Positions 1 through 11,522 of a DNA stretch of 64,000 bases are shown piece after piece. The DNA lies in NCBI GenBank assembly GCA_030704615.1, contig CM060731.1:4588001-4652000 (forward strand), in the 5' to 3' direction. Under the pieces are notes generated by a model, which saw nothing but the letters and a program-made list of their open reading frames with translations, did not search any database and was not told the DNA's origin. The position numbers and the translations under genes are program-made. Source of the DNA: Takakia lepidozioides (taxonomy: Eukaryota; Streptophyta; Takakiopsida; Takakiales; Takakiaceae). Every line of letters starts with the position of its first letter. Positions within the stretch are counted from its first letter, which is position 1.

Positions 1-150
1 CTGGAATGAATAACAGAATATGCACAGTCGTTATCTGAGCTTCCTCCGCCATATGCTCTGCTCATTCTTCAACTGTGTTCTGGAGACAGCAGTAAACCGA
101 TTTACACTAGATCTGCGATAGCAAGGTACAAACATACTCGAGGAAGGAAG

Positions 151-3100
151 ATGGCTTCCTCTGAAGCGGAGTTCTTCTCAGACGACAAACCAGTGCCGTT
201 CTCCCAGGAAGTCCTTGACAATGGATTTGCAATTGTTCTGGAACATGTCTTGGCTACCCGTTTTCAGCTGCAGAATGGCTCCATCTTTTTGGAGAAAGAG
301 GTTTACGATATGAAAGGGAAGTTGGTGAAATATTCTTTCCAAAACCGTGATGAGACGGCTCATATCAGCCAGTGGAGAGTGCGTCCTGGTCGATACAGAG
401 TACTTGGAGAGCCTCGTAGAAAGTCCCTTGGGTCATATGTGACGCCCGGGACTGCTGCTTCGGTCGTTGAAGACAAGAGGGAGGTGGTGGTGAAAAAAGA
501 ACAGACTTCCTCCACTCCAATCGTTGAGCTTTCGGATTCTTCCGATGATGACATAAGTGAAATTCCAAATCCAGTCCTTCCTACTGTGGTTGCAGAAGCT
601 GATGAAGAAGAGATTTGTAGTGTCATTCCAAAATTGCGGGCGATGGGAGGAATGGCTGGATTCAAAAGCGAGTTGCGGGGAATTGATTGGGAATCTTTGA
701 AGCAGGTGCCTGTGAAGTTCTTGCCGGAGACTTTTGATGGCGATATCCTATTCGAGCTGCCTCCTCCTCCGCGAGTTGGAGGTGTAACAATCATGATGCA
801 TGGAATGGACAAGAAACACGACGGGCACCCGTGGTGCAGAACAAAAACATCCAATATTCAGAATGATGACAAGCTTGTTTTCAGGAGGACAGTTTGCAAT
901 GGACACCTTAGGTGTGATAATTTGAATTGCAGACACTTTCTTCAGTCTGGAGTTCATAATCAAAGCGAATGGGAGGGTCTGGCGGAGAATCCATTTCAGC
1001 CTGGGACTGCACCTCCACCGGCAAACACTTTCGTCTGCAAATTCTGCAAACTTGTGCCATCCTGCTGGCGCTCTGCGGAGCAAGAATGTACTATGTTGTC
1101 CACCGTTTGAATACAATGACGAGAGCTTGTGTGCATTTTGGATTCCATAACCATCATGTCTCGAAGGGGGATTACAGGGAGAGTGTTGAGACAGTATCGA
1201 GGTTGATCAAACAGGAGTTCGGGAGAAACCCATCCGCAACAACATCTGCAATTGCTCTTGGCGCAAGCAAGTCCTTCTTGGAAAGCCATATTTTGAGTGA
1301 AGGAGATTCTGTGGGGACTAAACTTGACGGTGCAGCATTGGACCTGGTCATGGATCATTTCTCCACTTTAAGTTCACCTAACATTCGGCATCAGATCAAT
1401 GCATTGAGAATGGGCTCTGGGATCAGAGGCTACATAGACAATATTTTGGAATTGAAACGACTGAGCAAGTACGATTACATCCAGGACAATGTATTCCCAG
1501 GTCAAGGTGCCATCAAAGTTTTTCTTTTCAAAATGTCGACTGTTGGGGAGGGCAGTGGGGTTAGCCTCGTGAAGCGGATGCAGAAGACTGGGGACTTGCA
1601 GAACTGTTTTCTTATGTTTGATCATGTGAAACGAGTGAAGGATTGGACGACAATGGCTTGTCATGTCTACGATCCAGTGTACCAACGAGTTATGACAATT
1701 GCAGTTTGTGACATGCAATCCGAGGATACGGAATCCCAGAAGCTCATGTGGAATTCCCTGATACGTGTCATGGGCTGCCATGGGCTGCCATCTCCAAATT
1801 TCGCAGGTTTCATGGCGGATAGTGCTCAAGCAAATTTCAATGCTATTCGTATTGTCTTCGGATCGGGCGACCCAAAAGTGCCTATGCCAGGAAGAGAGCG
1901 TACATGTCTATTCCATTGGACACAATCTCTGGAAAAACATACAAAGTCGGACATCAAACCAGAGATGCAGACTCAGCACCGTAAATTGTGCAAAGAGTAC
2001 AAAGATGCTAGAACAATGAAGGAGGCGGACACTTTGTTCCAGACAATTCGTGCCTGGTGGTTCTCTTCTGGAGCTGCATCACTTGAGAGTATGAGAGCAT
2101 TGGAAGATTGGCTGGCGTTTTGGCACTTCCGGTATAGACAGTGGGGAGCAGCCATGACAATGGTACGAGGCTTCTATTTCATGCTTTATTCATACATTTG
2201 CTTTCCATATTTTTGACTCATTGCTTTCTTTATGTTGTTTCCTGTGCACTATTCTGAAGTGTGGTTATCCTCTTTGCAGAACATGTCCATTGAGGAAATG
2301 GCAGACATGCCATCTTGCAATTTGGCAGAAACTGTGCACAATGCATGGTTGCAGCAGTCTGGGAAAAGAGGTCGGGATTTGTATGTGGCAACAACAGATG
2401 ATTTGATACGTGCCTTGCAACAACAAACCCGATACCGTGATTTCTTACGAGGTGGGGTTGGTGGCAAGGGTCCGGACAAATCAGAGTTGATGTTGCGTGC
2501 TGCAAACAGATCTGGGGATCCAATCAAGATAGCACGGGCGGTGAGCATGTATGCCCAGGGAACGCCACTTGTTTCTAGAGTTCCACATCTTGAAGGGGAG
2601 GAGAGATTCGGCTCCTGTAAGAGGAAATTGAACACTCCACCTGGTTCGGATTCAGATTCCCACAGGGCAGACCGTGATAACTTCTCGAAGCCTCGTGTTC
2701 CCCTGCATGACAGCTCCGTGTCCGGTACCTCCATTGTGGAGGAACCTCCAACACGACGGCAAGCTCCAGCATCAAACCGTGCCACTGAAATGGTGCAGGA
2801 GAGAAACAACCCCCTTGATGTGCTTGAGTCCGCATGCCCCGACCACGTTTGGCACATAGAACGCACAAGTGTCGGGTCTCGTGTGAAATGTACAGCGATC
2901 AGGGCAACTAATTTCGAGAAGTGCACTTCATCTATATCCAGAGGTGGTGCCCGAACTCCTGCTCCGACTTTCACGGGCTTGATGCGTCCATACGGTCAAC
3001 CAGAAGCCAAGAACCACAAGTTCTGGTTCTGCGCAGATGATTGTGCCAGATGTGTGCATGGAACTGTGCGTCCTTCCGTAGTGATGAAGCCATCTCCTCC

Positions 3101-3665
3101 AACCGTTTGGCCCGTGAAGGTGGGAACACATCTCAGCTTTCAGGAGATTGAAATGCTGGAGGAGGCAGGTTTTTCCCTTGCGAGACAACCCCAACTCCAT
3201 GCATGTGCTACTATTCCTGCGTCCTCCCGGGTCCCCCCGGCAAATCCTGACTTGTGGCCAACCAAACGAGATGGAAAGCTCGTTCGGCGTTTCCCTCCAA
3301 CCGCTGAACACTTTGGCAAAGTGGAGTCCGCAAGAATGCTCCAAGCTCGTGTCGGAAGCACCACGGAAGTACCCGATCCAGGATATGGTCGGGTATTCAC
3401 AATCATCACTTCCACATCTGCTGTTCATGACAGGACCTACGACATCACGGTTTCCAATTTCCCCAATTGCACATGTCCTGATTTTGTGAATATGCTATCA
3501 ACCAGTTTGGGCAAGAGAGGTAAATTCATACCCTGCAAACATTTGTATTTCATATTTTTGAGGAGGATGGTTTGCGATCCCAAACGTGACAACTTCATTC
3601 ACCAGGCCACTATGAGTTTCAACGAGGTCGATACTCTTTTGCAGCGGGATACAACACATGGGTAG
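151..3665 (+). pseudogene. MULE-like transposase with SWIM zinc finger, frameshifted
   Basis: This looks like a transposase of the Mutator-like (MULE) type. An acidic N-terminal part leads to a cysteine-rich segment ending FVCKFCKLVPSC (about 1039-1074). The DDE-like core follows, with MADSAQAN (about 1813-1836) and CLFHW (about 1905-1919). The C-terminus has a SWIM finger: CTC near 3468 and CKH near 3535. The protein is read from 151 in one frame to about 1075, then in the frame ending at 2216. The second frame continues the protein (CGARMYYVVHR), so about one base seems lost near 1065-1075. An intron at 2163-2279 (GTACGAGG...TTTGCAG) joins the halves in phase 0 (ACA ATG | AAC ATG). The stop is at 3663-3665. 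The frameshift could be decay or a sequence error. A second copy at 63825-64000 supports a mobile origin. Confidence 0.75.
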
Positions 3666-4068
3666 CATGAACTATGTAATGTGGTATGTGGATGACCATG
3701 ATTTGAAATGTGTAATTCACATCAATTCGTCGGCTGTGCAATGATATGGCCTCCAACTATACGGAGTGAGGTCTGAGTGACAACTTTTAGGTAGTGCACA
3801 TTTGTCATTGCACCTTTCGAAGTCTACATGTCTTGCTGTCGCTATGCACTACAATCATCTTTTGAAGATGATCATAACTCTCATTGTTATTTGAGGAGGG
3901 AAGAAGTCTTCTCGTGGCAGCCTTTATGGCGCACACTTTGTGAGGATATTTTGTCGTCTTCGTAATTGTAAAAGTGAAACAAACATTTGTAATTGCACAA
4001 TGTTGGATGCTGCAATTGTAGGCCTCAACGCTCGTCTTGATTCTATTTAGGCAAGATTCCCTGCATTA
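3666..4068. other. 3' flank of the SWIM transposase, no gene seen
   Basis: About 400 bases between the transposase stop and the palindrome-rich region. No reading frame or RNA is supported. It is probably the 3' untranslated or terminal part of the element, because the copy at the right edge has a similar spacing between its stop codon and its palindromes. Confidence 0.4.
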
Positions 4069-4316
4069 ATTCCACGGTCATAGGACCATCCACGGTTATA
4101 GGCGGCGCATGTTAATGCTGACGTGGCAGTTGACGGACAGTGCCACGTCATCATTTACCGCCACATCAGCATGCTGACATGACGCTCACGCCACGTCAGC
4201 ATGTGTGCAGGCTCACGCCACGTCAGCTGGCGTGAGCGTACGCTCACGCCACGTCACTCCTGCGTGAGCGTACGCTCGCGCGCTCACGTGCAACGCTCAC
4301 GCCATTGCGTCGTTGA
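4069..4316. repeat. GCGTGAGC palindrome cluster, probable element terminus
   Basis: Two copies of CCACGG(T/C)ATAGG-like sequence (about 4073-4105) lead into many GCTCACGCCACGTCAG and GCGTGAGCGTACGC units. One perfect palindrome spans 4229-4250. The same arrangement lies downstream of the other SWIM transposase copy (63230-63375, opposite strand), and part of it recurs at 38350-38465. Here it ends abruptly after GCGTCGTTG (4307-4315) against gypsy LTR sequence, which looks like a deletion or insertion junction. Subterminal repeats of a DNA transposon are the likeliest identity. Confidence 0.55.
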
Positions 4317-4500
4317 TTTCCAGCATTCCAGTATTCGAGTCGAGTTCCAGTATCTTGTACTCTTATCCATTGTTATAAAGATTATCTTGATTCATGTTTA
4401 CCCACCATGCATTCGGTCATACCGACCTTGACTTCTTGTCTAGTCTTGTACCTCTCGTCTGATCTCTTGTTTGTGTTCAGTCATGTTCTCGTCCTTGACA
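4317..4500 (+). repeat. Gypsy A 5' LTR, 3'-terminal 184 bp only
   Basis: Matches 10089-10272 base for base in length and ends CTTGACA. The sequence just after it (TTGGCGAGAC, about 4502-4511) is where a tRNA primer site would lie; the tRNA was not assigned. Confidence 0.85.
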
Positions 4501-4538
4501 GTTTGGCGAGACTAAAGTTTGTTCCTTAGTTAGTTAAG

Positions 4539-5580
4539 ATGAAAGACACATTTGCGGAAATGGTCGCCACATTGCAAAGTCTTCAGCTCCAGATGCAAGA
4601 ACTTCGTACCTCTACTGCCCAATTGCAAGCTGATCAGTCTCAAGATCTTGGCAACGCTCTCCACAATTTGCAACAACAAAATTTCAGAGTTAAAGGAGTC
4701 GAACAATGGATCTTCAACCATGTGAGTCCCTACTGCAACAGCTCTTACTGTAACGGTTCATCTTCAACAGATTACGAGAGAACCAAAGATCAACATGCCC
4801 GAGAAATTTGATGGGACGAAATCAAGATTTCGTGGTTTTGTTCAACAAGTACGACTGTTCCTACGACTACATCCACAACGCTACCCCGATGACGGTGTTC
4901 AAGTGGGATTCGTGGGCACCTTTCTATCAGGCAGTGCCCTATCTTGGTTTGCACCGCTATTAGAAAAAAATTCGTATTTACTATATAATTTTGAAACATT
5001 CATGTCCGAGTTCACTGCAACATTTGGAGAGAATGATAGAGAGAGAGTTGCAGAGACAAAGATGCGAAATCTTCGACAAGGAGCACGTCCTGCTTCCGTT
5101 TATGCTGCCGAATTTCAACAACTTGCGTGCGACCTTGACTGGAATGAGAAGAGCCTCATTAGTCAGTTTCGATATGGGCTAAAAGATGATGTAAAAGATT
5201 TGTTGTTGACAATGCCAAACGTGAGCACACTGAGTGAATTCATCACCCAAGTCATTGCATGCGATAATCGTTTGTTCGAAAGACGTCAAGAGAAGCGATC
5301 TGGATGGTCGACGACGCATCATGCCGCTGCTACTACGGCACTAAACACAACGATCCATTAGACATCCGGTAGTCATCCTATGCATATTGATGTTGTCCGA
5401 TTCAAGCCATTGATACCACAAGAAAAACAAAGACGGCGTTCGAATGGATTATGCCTCTATTGTGGAGAAGAAGATCACATAGCATTAAACTGCCCCAACA
5501 AGAGAAGATTCAAAGCTCGGGGCGCAACTCAAGTGTTCGATACGAGGAGGTCGGAAAACGAAGATGTCAAGTCACAGTAG
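4539..5580 (+). pseudogene. Gypsy A gag (with intron-like gap and in-frame stop)
   Basis: Structural capsid/nucleocapsid protein of the element. It starts at ATG 4539 with a short coiled-coil-like, glutamine-rich N-terminus. The retrotransposon gag domain follows (about 4795-5290; PEKFDGTKSRFRGFVQQVRL, then an SALSWFAP segment). The zinc knuckle CLYCGEEDHIALNC (CX2CX4HX4C) is at about 5449-5490. The first 61 codons connect to the rest only if 4722-4770 is removed. A TAG at 5359-5361 interrupts the frame, which then continues to 5580. Protease follows after another frame change. Confidence 0.8.
4722..4770 (+). other. Intron-like 49-bp segment in gypsy A gag
   Basis: The segment begins GTGAGTCC and ends CTTCAACAG. 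Removing it joins CAT to ATT in phase 0 and yields the continuous reading ITREPKINMPEKFDG. Reading through it in the upstream frame hits a stop at 4811 and loses the gag frame. It may be a real short intron or a decayed insertion that happens to look like one. Confidence 0.45.
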
Positions 5581-5649
5581 GGACCATGCGGCTGGACACC
5601 ACAAATTCTTCACCGAAAAAATGTCTCTTTCTACCTCCAGACCCTGCAC

Positions 5650-6110
5650 CTTGCTTCACAGTTCCGGTAAAAATCAGAGTGTAAAATCGAGATATCTCTG
5701 TAGAAGCACTTTTGGACTCGGGGGCTTCAGCTTGATTTATGGACAAAAACTTTGCGAAACAACACAATTTAACGCTCGTAAAGAAGAAACTATCGGCCCC
5801 CGTTGAAGTCATCGATGGACGACCGTTAGCATCAAGAAATGTGGACCATGAAACTCGACCACTTGAAGTAAAGCTTAAAGATCAAGCATCACATATTGTT
5901 TTCAACGTCATCCAGTCTCCAACGAATCCGGTGATCCTTGGACTTCCCTGGTTCGTACTTCACAATCCTGACATCGACTGGCGATCGCGAAAAATTTCTA
6001 CAAGACAAAAATGTAGAAATATCAAAGGTATTCAATCTCTGTTCCTTGAAGCTAGAGCTTTCATGAGAGCTACCAAAAAAGATGCGACATTTGCACTTTA
6101 TGCGATCCAA
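5650..6110 (+). pseudogene. Gypsy A aspartic protease region
   Basis: The active-site motif LLDSGAS is at about 5706-5730, interrupted immediately after by TGA (5733-5735). The frame resumes FMDKNFAKQHNL and continues through the flap and ILGLPWFVLHNPDIDW region (about 5935-5980). The domain is the retropepsin that processes the polyprotein. It lies one frame away from gag, and the reading frame changes again before reverse transcriptase. Confidence 0.75.
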
Positions 6111-7620
6111 TCAAGACCACAACAGAGAAATGTACTTCAACATTACCCGCTCAATATCAAGAGTTCAAGGATGTATTCGAGAAGAAAAATGCAGACATAT
6201 TGCCAGAACATCGACCTTATGACTGTGCAATTGAGTTACAAGAAGGAGCCCAACCACCATTCGGCCCAATCTATAACTTATCCCAGATGGAGTTGGCTGC
6301 ATTACGTGAATACATTGATGAAAATTTGTCGAAGCACTTCATCCGACATCCAAAATCACCTGTGGGGACGTCTATCTTGTTTGTGAAAAAGAATGACGGA
6401 TCATTACGCATGTGTGTAGACTATCGCGGTCTCAACAAAGTCACAATTAAGAATCATTATCCGTTGCCGCTGATTTCTAGGCTTCTCGACCAGCTGGGAC
6501 GAGTGAAAATTTTCACCAAAATTGACTTGAGATGAACTTATAACCTTGTACGGATAAAAGAAGGAGACGAATGGAAAACAACTTTTCGAACAAAGTATGG
6601 ACATTTTGAATACAGTGTTATGCCTTTCGGTCTTACAAATGCTCCAGCAATTTTTCAACATATGATGAATGACATCTTTCGAGAATTTTTAGATGACTTT
6701 GTAGTCATCTATTTGGACAACATTTTGATATTTTCACAGAATGAAGAAGAACATGGCCGTCATGTACGCATTGTCCTTGATAAATTAAGAGAAAGAGGAC
6801 TATATGTCAAGTTGGAAAAATGTATTTTCCATCAATATGAGGTCGAATTTCTAGGCTACATTATTTCCGACAAAGGTGTCTTTATGGATCAGAAGAAAGT
6901 ACAAACTATCATCGAGTGGATTAAACCAACTTCGGTCCAAGATGTACAATGTTTTCTGGGATTTGCAAATTTCTATAGAATCTTCATCAATGACTACTCC
7001 AAAATTGTTGCACCATTGATACGACTCACAGGGAAGGACAAATTTGTATGGGACGAGAAGGTTGACCAGACATTTGAAAGGCTAAAGCAGACATTTACAA
7101 CGGCTCCAATACTGGTACATGCAGACCCATCTAAACCATTCTTCTTGGAAGCAGATGCATCGGACTTTGCGCTTGGCGCTATAGTCTCTCAATACGGTCC
7201 GGATGGCCGACTTCATCTTGTTGGTTTTCGTTCTCGCAAATTTTCCGCTGCAGAGTTCAATTATGACATCCATGACAAAGAGCTTCTAGCGATCATTGAT
7301 GTTTTTGAGGAGTGACATCATCTACTAGAGGGAGCTAAACATCAGGTCACTGTCTACACTGATCACAAAAACCTCGAATATTTTATGGGTGCTCGTGTTT
7401 TGAATCGACATCAAGCCAGATGAGGTATGTCACTAGCAAGGTTTAATTTTGTTATTACCTATCGCCCCGGACATCTTCAAGGGGAAACCCGATGCTCTTT
7501 CTCGACGATCGTATCTTGCGCCGAAAAAATGGGAGACAGCTTTCGACCAACAGAAATCCATCATCTTGAAACCAGCAAATCTCCAATTGAATATGCTATC
7601 CATGTCCACCTATGACGATG
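6111..7620 (+). pseudogene. Gypsy A reverse transcriptase and RNase H
   Basis: Reverse transcriptase motifs are present in order: [56 protein letters not shown], and the catalytic box as YLDN (6710-6721) in place of YLDD. RNase H follows, with EADASDFALGAI and DKELLAI (about 7147-7295). In-frame stops are at 6533-6535 (replacing Gly of DLRGAYN), 7313-7315 (Trp of FEEW) and 7421-7423 (Trp). The last two are TGG to TGA changes. The loss of the second catalytic aspartate would by itself inactivate the enzyme. Confidence 0.85.
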
Positions 7621-7739
7621 CAGAGATCATAAAGAAGATTCAGGAAGCATTGAAGAGCGATCAATTTGCTACGATACTACGAAGTCAACTAAATCGACCT
7701 TGAGACAACCCACATGTTACAAACGACTTCGAATTCAAA

Positions 7740-9050
7740 GATGACTTATTTTATTTCAAGGGACTTCTCTATGTACCTCCAAGACCTACACGACTTCGAA
7801 TTCTTCAAACATGTCATGATCTTCCGGCTGCAAGACATTTCGGCTTCAACAAAACAATGGAATTGATATCCAGGGACTATTGGTGGCCGTAGATGTGGAA
7901 ACTCGTGAAAGAATTTATAAAATCTTGCGACACCTGTGCTAGAGCGAAGGGGCCACGACATCGACCTTACGACCTTCTTCAACCATTACCCATTCCTAAG
8001 GGTCCATGGTCGTCCGTGTCTATGGACTTTATTACGGACCTTCCAATTTCCAAGATCACCGATTCAATCCTTGTTATTGTAGATCGTTTTACAAAGATGA
8101 CACATTTCATTCCATGTATAAGACGGTTACCGGCGAGGAAACTGCAAGACTCTTCCTCAATAATATCTACCGCATTCATGGACTCCCGAAGGACATCGTA
8201 TCTGATCGAAGACCACAGTTCATATCAAATTTTTGGAGGGGATTATTTCACATATTGGATACTAAGATCAACCTCTCTACAGCTAATCATCCACAGACTG
8301 ATGGTCAAACCGAACGGGTAAACCAGATTTTGGAACAGTATCTTCGCTGTACGATAAATTATCACCAAGATAATTGGACGGACCTTCTCTCATTGGCTGA
8401 GTTTGCCTACAACAACACTATACATTCTTCGACCAAACAAACTTCATTTTTTTCCAATTATGGTCATCATCCTCGAGCAAATCATTTCCACATGAAGACT
8501 GTTGGAAGCCCTGCTGCAGAAAACCTTGCTACTCATCTTGCTACGATTCACAAGGAGCTTACATTCCACCTCGCAGATACAAGGAGTATGCATATCAACA
8601 TTGTCAACTCCAACCCCAGTTCAAGGTCGGAGATCGTGTGTGGCTTCTTCGACGGGACATACAAACCTCGCGTCCATCAAAGAAGTTGGATTATCAACGC
8701 CTGGGACCATTCAAAATTATTCGACAAATAAATCTGGTCAGTTTTCGGCTTGAATTCCCACGAAGTATGTGCATCCATCCAGTCTTTCATGTTTCATTAT
8801 TGGAGTTGTATCATCCATCGAATATTCCAGGGAGAGTCTCCGTACCATCTCTACCTATCGAAGTCAATCAAGAAATTGAGTATGAAGTCGACGAAGTCCT
8901 AGACTCTTGCATTAAGTATAAACGTGTATTTCGTACATTGGAAATGCTACGACATCAGTAAACGAATGTGGGAACCTTCATCCAACCTCGCCAATGCATC
9001 TGACAAAAGTCCAAGAGTTTCATCAACAATATCCAGCTAAGCCCCGAACT
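7740..9050 (+). pseudogene. Gypsy A integrase with GPY/F motif and C-terminal chromodomain
   Basis: The HHCC zinc-binding part spans about 7810-7945 and ends CDTCARAK; a TAG at 7890-7892 replaces Gln. The catalytic core has SMDFITDLP, then VSDRRPQF, then GQTERVNQ (D, D, E), with a frameshift near 8115. The LGPFKI motif is near 8698. A chromodomain begins at EYEVDEVLDS (about 8878) and continues in a shifted frame as YFVHWK...WEPSSNL (about 8930-8990). Chromodomains steer chromovirus integration toward methylated-histone chromatin. Confidence 0.8.
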
Positions 9051-9100
9051 ACACGTCAATAAGACGTCACAACGATGATGTCAGTCAAGTTAGCTTCAAG

Positions 9101-9640
9101 GTGAAGACTCCACATTCAATGTATCTGATACACGCTAAGGAGAGAGGAACACCACATATACTAGCTACACTTCCAGCACTATTGCATCTTGTATTGACAA
9201 CATGGAGTCACAAGAACCAGATACATTGGAGTTGTCGCTTACCCAACTACCAGATCAGCCGTTCCGACTCTCACGACCTTCAACTTCACGCCGATGCTCG
9301 AAACGATGGGCCACCAATGCGACGCGTACTTCCTCGTCTGGACCCTGTACGATGGCAAGTGAAGCCTACTCGAAGTTTGATAATTCTATTGGAGGTTGAG
9401 GCTTCGGACCCAGAGGGCAACGAAATCATGTTTGAAGGCAGCTTCAAAAATCAAAATGCTCAAATCACTGCGTGGTCCCAAGTTCATGGTGTTGGACACT
9501 ATCGATGGTTGCAGGGACCTATAAATCATTTGAGTCAAGAACGAAGAGCCGAGTACCATTCGCAAGTACCATTCGCAGAATTTTGGATTTTCTTCAACTC
9601 TAAGCAAGTCCAAGATTTTACCGCTCATCAAGGAACTTGA
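9101..9640 (+). CDS. Uncharacterised 179-residue frame between pol and 3' LTR of gypsy A
   Basis: An open frame from ATG 9101 to TGA 9640 occupies nearly all of the space between the chromodomain and the polypurine tract. I do not recognise a domain. Composition is mixed and not low-complexity. Chromoviruses normally have little sequence here, so it may be an extra element gene, a chance frame, or the remnant of a pol extension in another frame. A second frame, 9202-9399, overlaps it and is not favoured. Confidence 0.25.
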   Translation: MKTPHSMYLIHAKERGTPHILATLPALLHLVLTTWSHKNQIHWSCRLPNYQISRSDSHDLQLHADARNDGPPMRRVLPRLDPVRWQVKPTRSLIILLEVEASDPEGNEIMFEGSFKNQNAQITAWSQVHGVGHYRWLQGPINHLSQERRAEYHSQVPFAEFWIFFNSKQVQDFTAHQGT

Positions 9641-9655
9641 CGCTAGAGGAGGGGA

Positions 9656-10272
9656 TGATGTCACGGACATAGCCCAGAGGAACTTACCAGGAGTAAATAC
9701 CAGAAGTTATCAAGTTACCATGTTACCGGAAGTTACCATGACTTATCATGATTTATCATGATCTACCATGATTTACCATTAGTTACCAAGTTACCGGAAG
9801 TTTATCAAACTACCAAGATTAACTTGGGAAAATGCTCAGGAAGCTTCTTTTGGAGGAAACTTCTTCATCAAGATACCTCATTTGTTTAAGGAAGCCTCTC
9901 CATCAAGAAACCTCTATAGGTGAAGCTTCTTAGGAAACTTCTTAGTAGCTAATATATATAGGAGGCGAGACTGGACACTCTTCAGTCTCGCCAACATAAG
10001 TTCGAGCTACTCTTGTTCCCAATCCTAGTACTCCAGTCCAGCTTCCAGTACTCCACTCCAGTTTCCAGTATCTAGTACCCCAGTCCAGTTTCCAGCATTC
10101 TAGTATTCGAGTCGAGTTCCAGTATCTTGTACTCTTATCCATTGTTATAAAGATCATCTTGATTCATGTTTATCCACCATGCATTCGGCCACGCCGACCT
10201 TGACTTCTTGTCTAGTCTTGTACCTCTCGTCTGATCTCTTGTTTGTGTTCAGTCACGTTCTCGTCCTTGACA
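9656..10272 (+). repeat. Gypsy A 3' LTR
   Basis: It follows the purine-rich tract AGAGGAGGGGA (about 9645-9655), starts TGATGTCACGG and ends CTTGACA. It contains short internal repeats of TTACCATGA/TTATCATGA type (about 9715-9800) and of CCAGTCCAG/CCAGTATC type (about 10025-10125). A TATATATA stretch at 9952-9959 may be the promoter TATA box. Confidence 0.8.
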
Positions 10273-10512
10273 GTGTAGGCTTGCTCTCCACAGTCAATAC
10301 TTCCCCCTCTGCATTCTTGGGCAGCTAGGCGTTGATTGCCCTGCCTTTGCATCCCGCTTACTATGCAGCCAATGACCCCTGCTCTGCATGGACCCCATTG
10401 CTCACGTGGACACTGACATCTTCCCTTTCCAACAACATCTTCGTTCTGCACGAGATCTTCTTCCGGCACCAGTACGATCGCATCTTCCTCCATTCGAGCA
10501 GTTGTTTGCTTA

Positions 10513-10560
10513 TGGCATAAAGGGGGCAGTAGCCGCAATGCGAAGTGGCTCTTAGTTACG
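10513..10560 (+). repeat. LINE 3'-tail fragment
   Basis: The sequence AAAGGGGGCAGTAGCCGC...AAGTGGCTCTTAGT matches, with few changes, the inverse complement of the 3' end of the minus-strand LINE at about 58994-59035. It is therefore a short 3' remnant of the same LINE family. Confidence 0.6.
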
Positions 10561-10739
10561 GCGGTCCTCTGACTGGAGTCTTCTCTCTCTCTCTGCCCAA
10601 GGCATCGATCACCTACATTAGACTATCGTGGACCGCGTGCACCGACCCTCCTTCTCCGGCATGTTTTCCAATAGCTCATCTTTTAATGTACATCGTGCTA
10701 GGTTTTTATCTTTTGTAGGCTAAGTGCAGGCGCATGCAG

Positions 10740-11483
10740 GCTGTCGGCGTGACCCACCATTACCCCATTTTGTTTGTCATCATTCATCTTTGTCACAGCT
10801 CTTCGTTTGTGACTTGGGCTACCGCATGCCTCTGTGTTTGGGCCTATGACATTGTGTTTGCCACCAGCATATTGACACACTTGCTATTCACCTCCTTTGA
10901 TGTCTATGTGGTGGAGATCGCACCACCATCCATGATGTCGTCAGAAACGCTGTCGCATCGATTACGCGAGATGTTGATTTTCATGTCTTGCGAGAGCAAT
11001 GTCATGTCCTCCCTTCTCACATTTGTAGTCAACGATGCGTCGACATTATTCTGTCTTTAGATGGTTTTTGCACCCTAGTCGACGTTGTAATTGTAGACCC
11101 TACCCGATCCGACCTATTTTCACGTTCGACATCCTCCCAGGGCTCTGCGGCTTTGGTTGCTGCTCAAGTCAAGGAAACGCGACTAACGGGACAGACATCC
11201 TAGTGCCCCTTGGTTATGGAGGCATTTGGATATCTCCATTGCCAATTTGACAACCTACTCCGTTCATGTGCCCATCAAGCGGCTCAAAACAAGACCACGG
11301 GCATTCCATATGCTTCTGTTCTTGTGGCTTTTTACAGACAAAAAATTGTCGTTGCATTACAAAGAGCTCAGGCAATGTCCATTTTACATTGGGCAAATGT
11401 AACCCATTGGATTGGCTTCATCCCACCTCCCAACTCTCCCGGATGTTATGCCCATGTTGCCCTCTGACCTACTTCAGGCAATA
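10740..11483 (+). pseudogene. LINE C-terminal fragment, endonuclease-like tail, frameshifted
   Basis: Three neighbouring frames together give a protein I associate from memory with C-terminal parts of plant and algal non-LTR reverse transcriptases. The pieces are IHDVVRNAVASITRDVDFHV (about 10930-10983), then HVLREQCHVLPSH and VDIILSLDGFCTLVDVVIVD (10982-11203), then EAFGYLHCQFDNLL and YASVLVAFYRQKIVVALQRA (11210-11396), ending PSDLLQAIGWDD and stop near 11490. The VDIILS...DVVIVDPT part resembles a PD-(D/E)XK-type nuclease core; that reading is tentative. At least two frameshifts show it is dead. The reverse transcriptase part is absent. Confidence 0.5.
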
Positions 11484-11522
11484 GGTTGGGATGACTGATC
11501 AGTTTGAATAGCTTAGTTTAGC

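Larger units (their letters stand above)
4317..10272 (+). mobile_element. Gypsy A: Ty3/gypsy chromovirus, 5' LTR truncated, inactive
   Basis: A plus-strand LTR retrotransposon in the order gag, protease, reverse transcriptase, RNase H, integrase, chromodomain. The 3' LTR is complete (about 9656-10272). Only the last 184 bp of the 5' LTR survive (4317-4500), and these align without gaps to 10089-10272 with about seven differences, all transitions. Several in-frame stops and frameshifts make it a dead copy. The left boundary abuts the SWIM-transposon terminus. No target duplication could be tested because the 5' end is missing. Confidence 0.85.
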
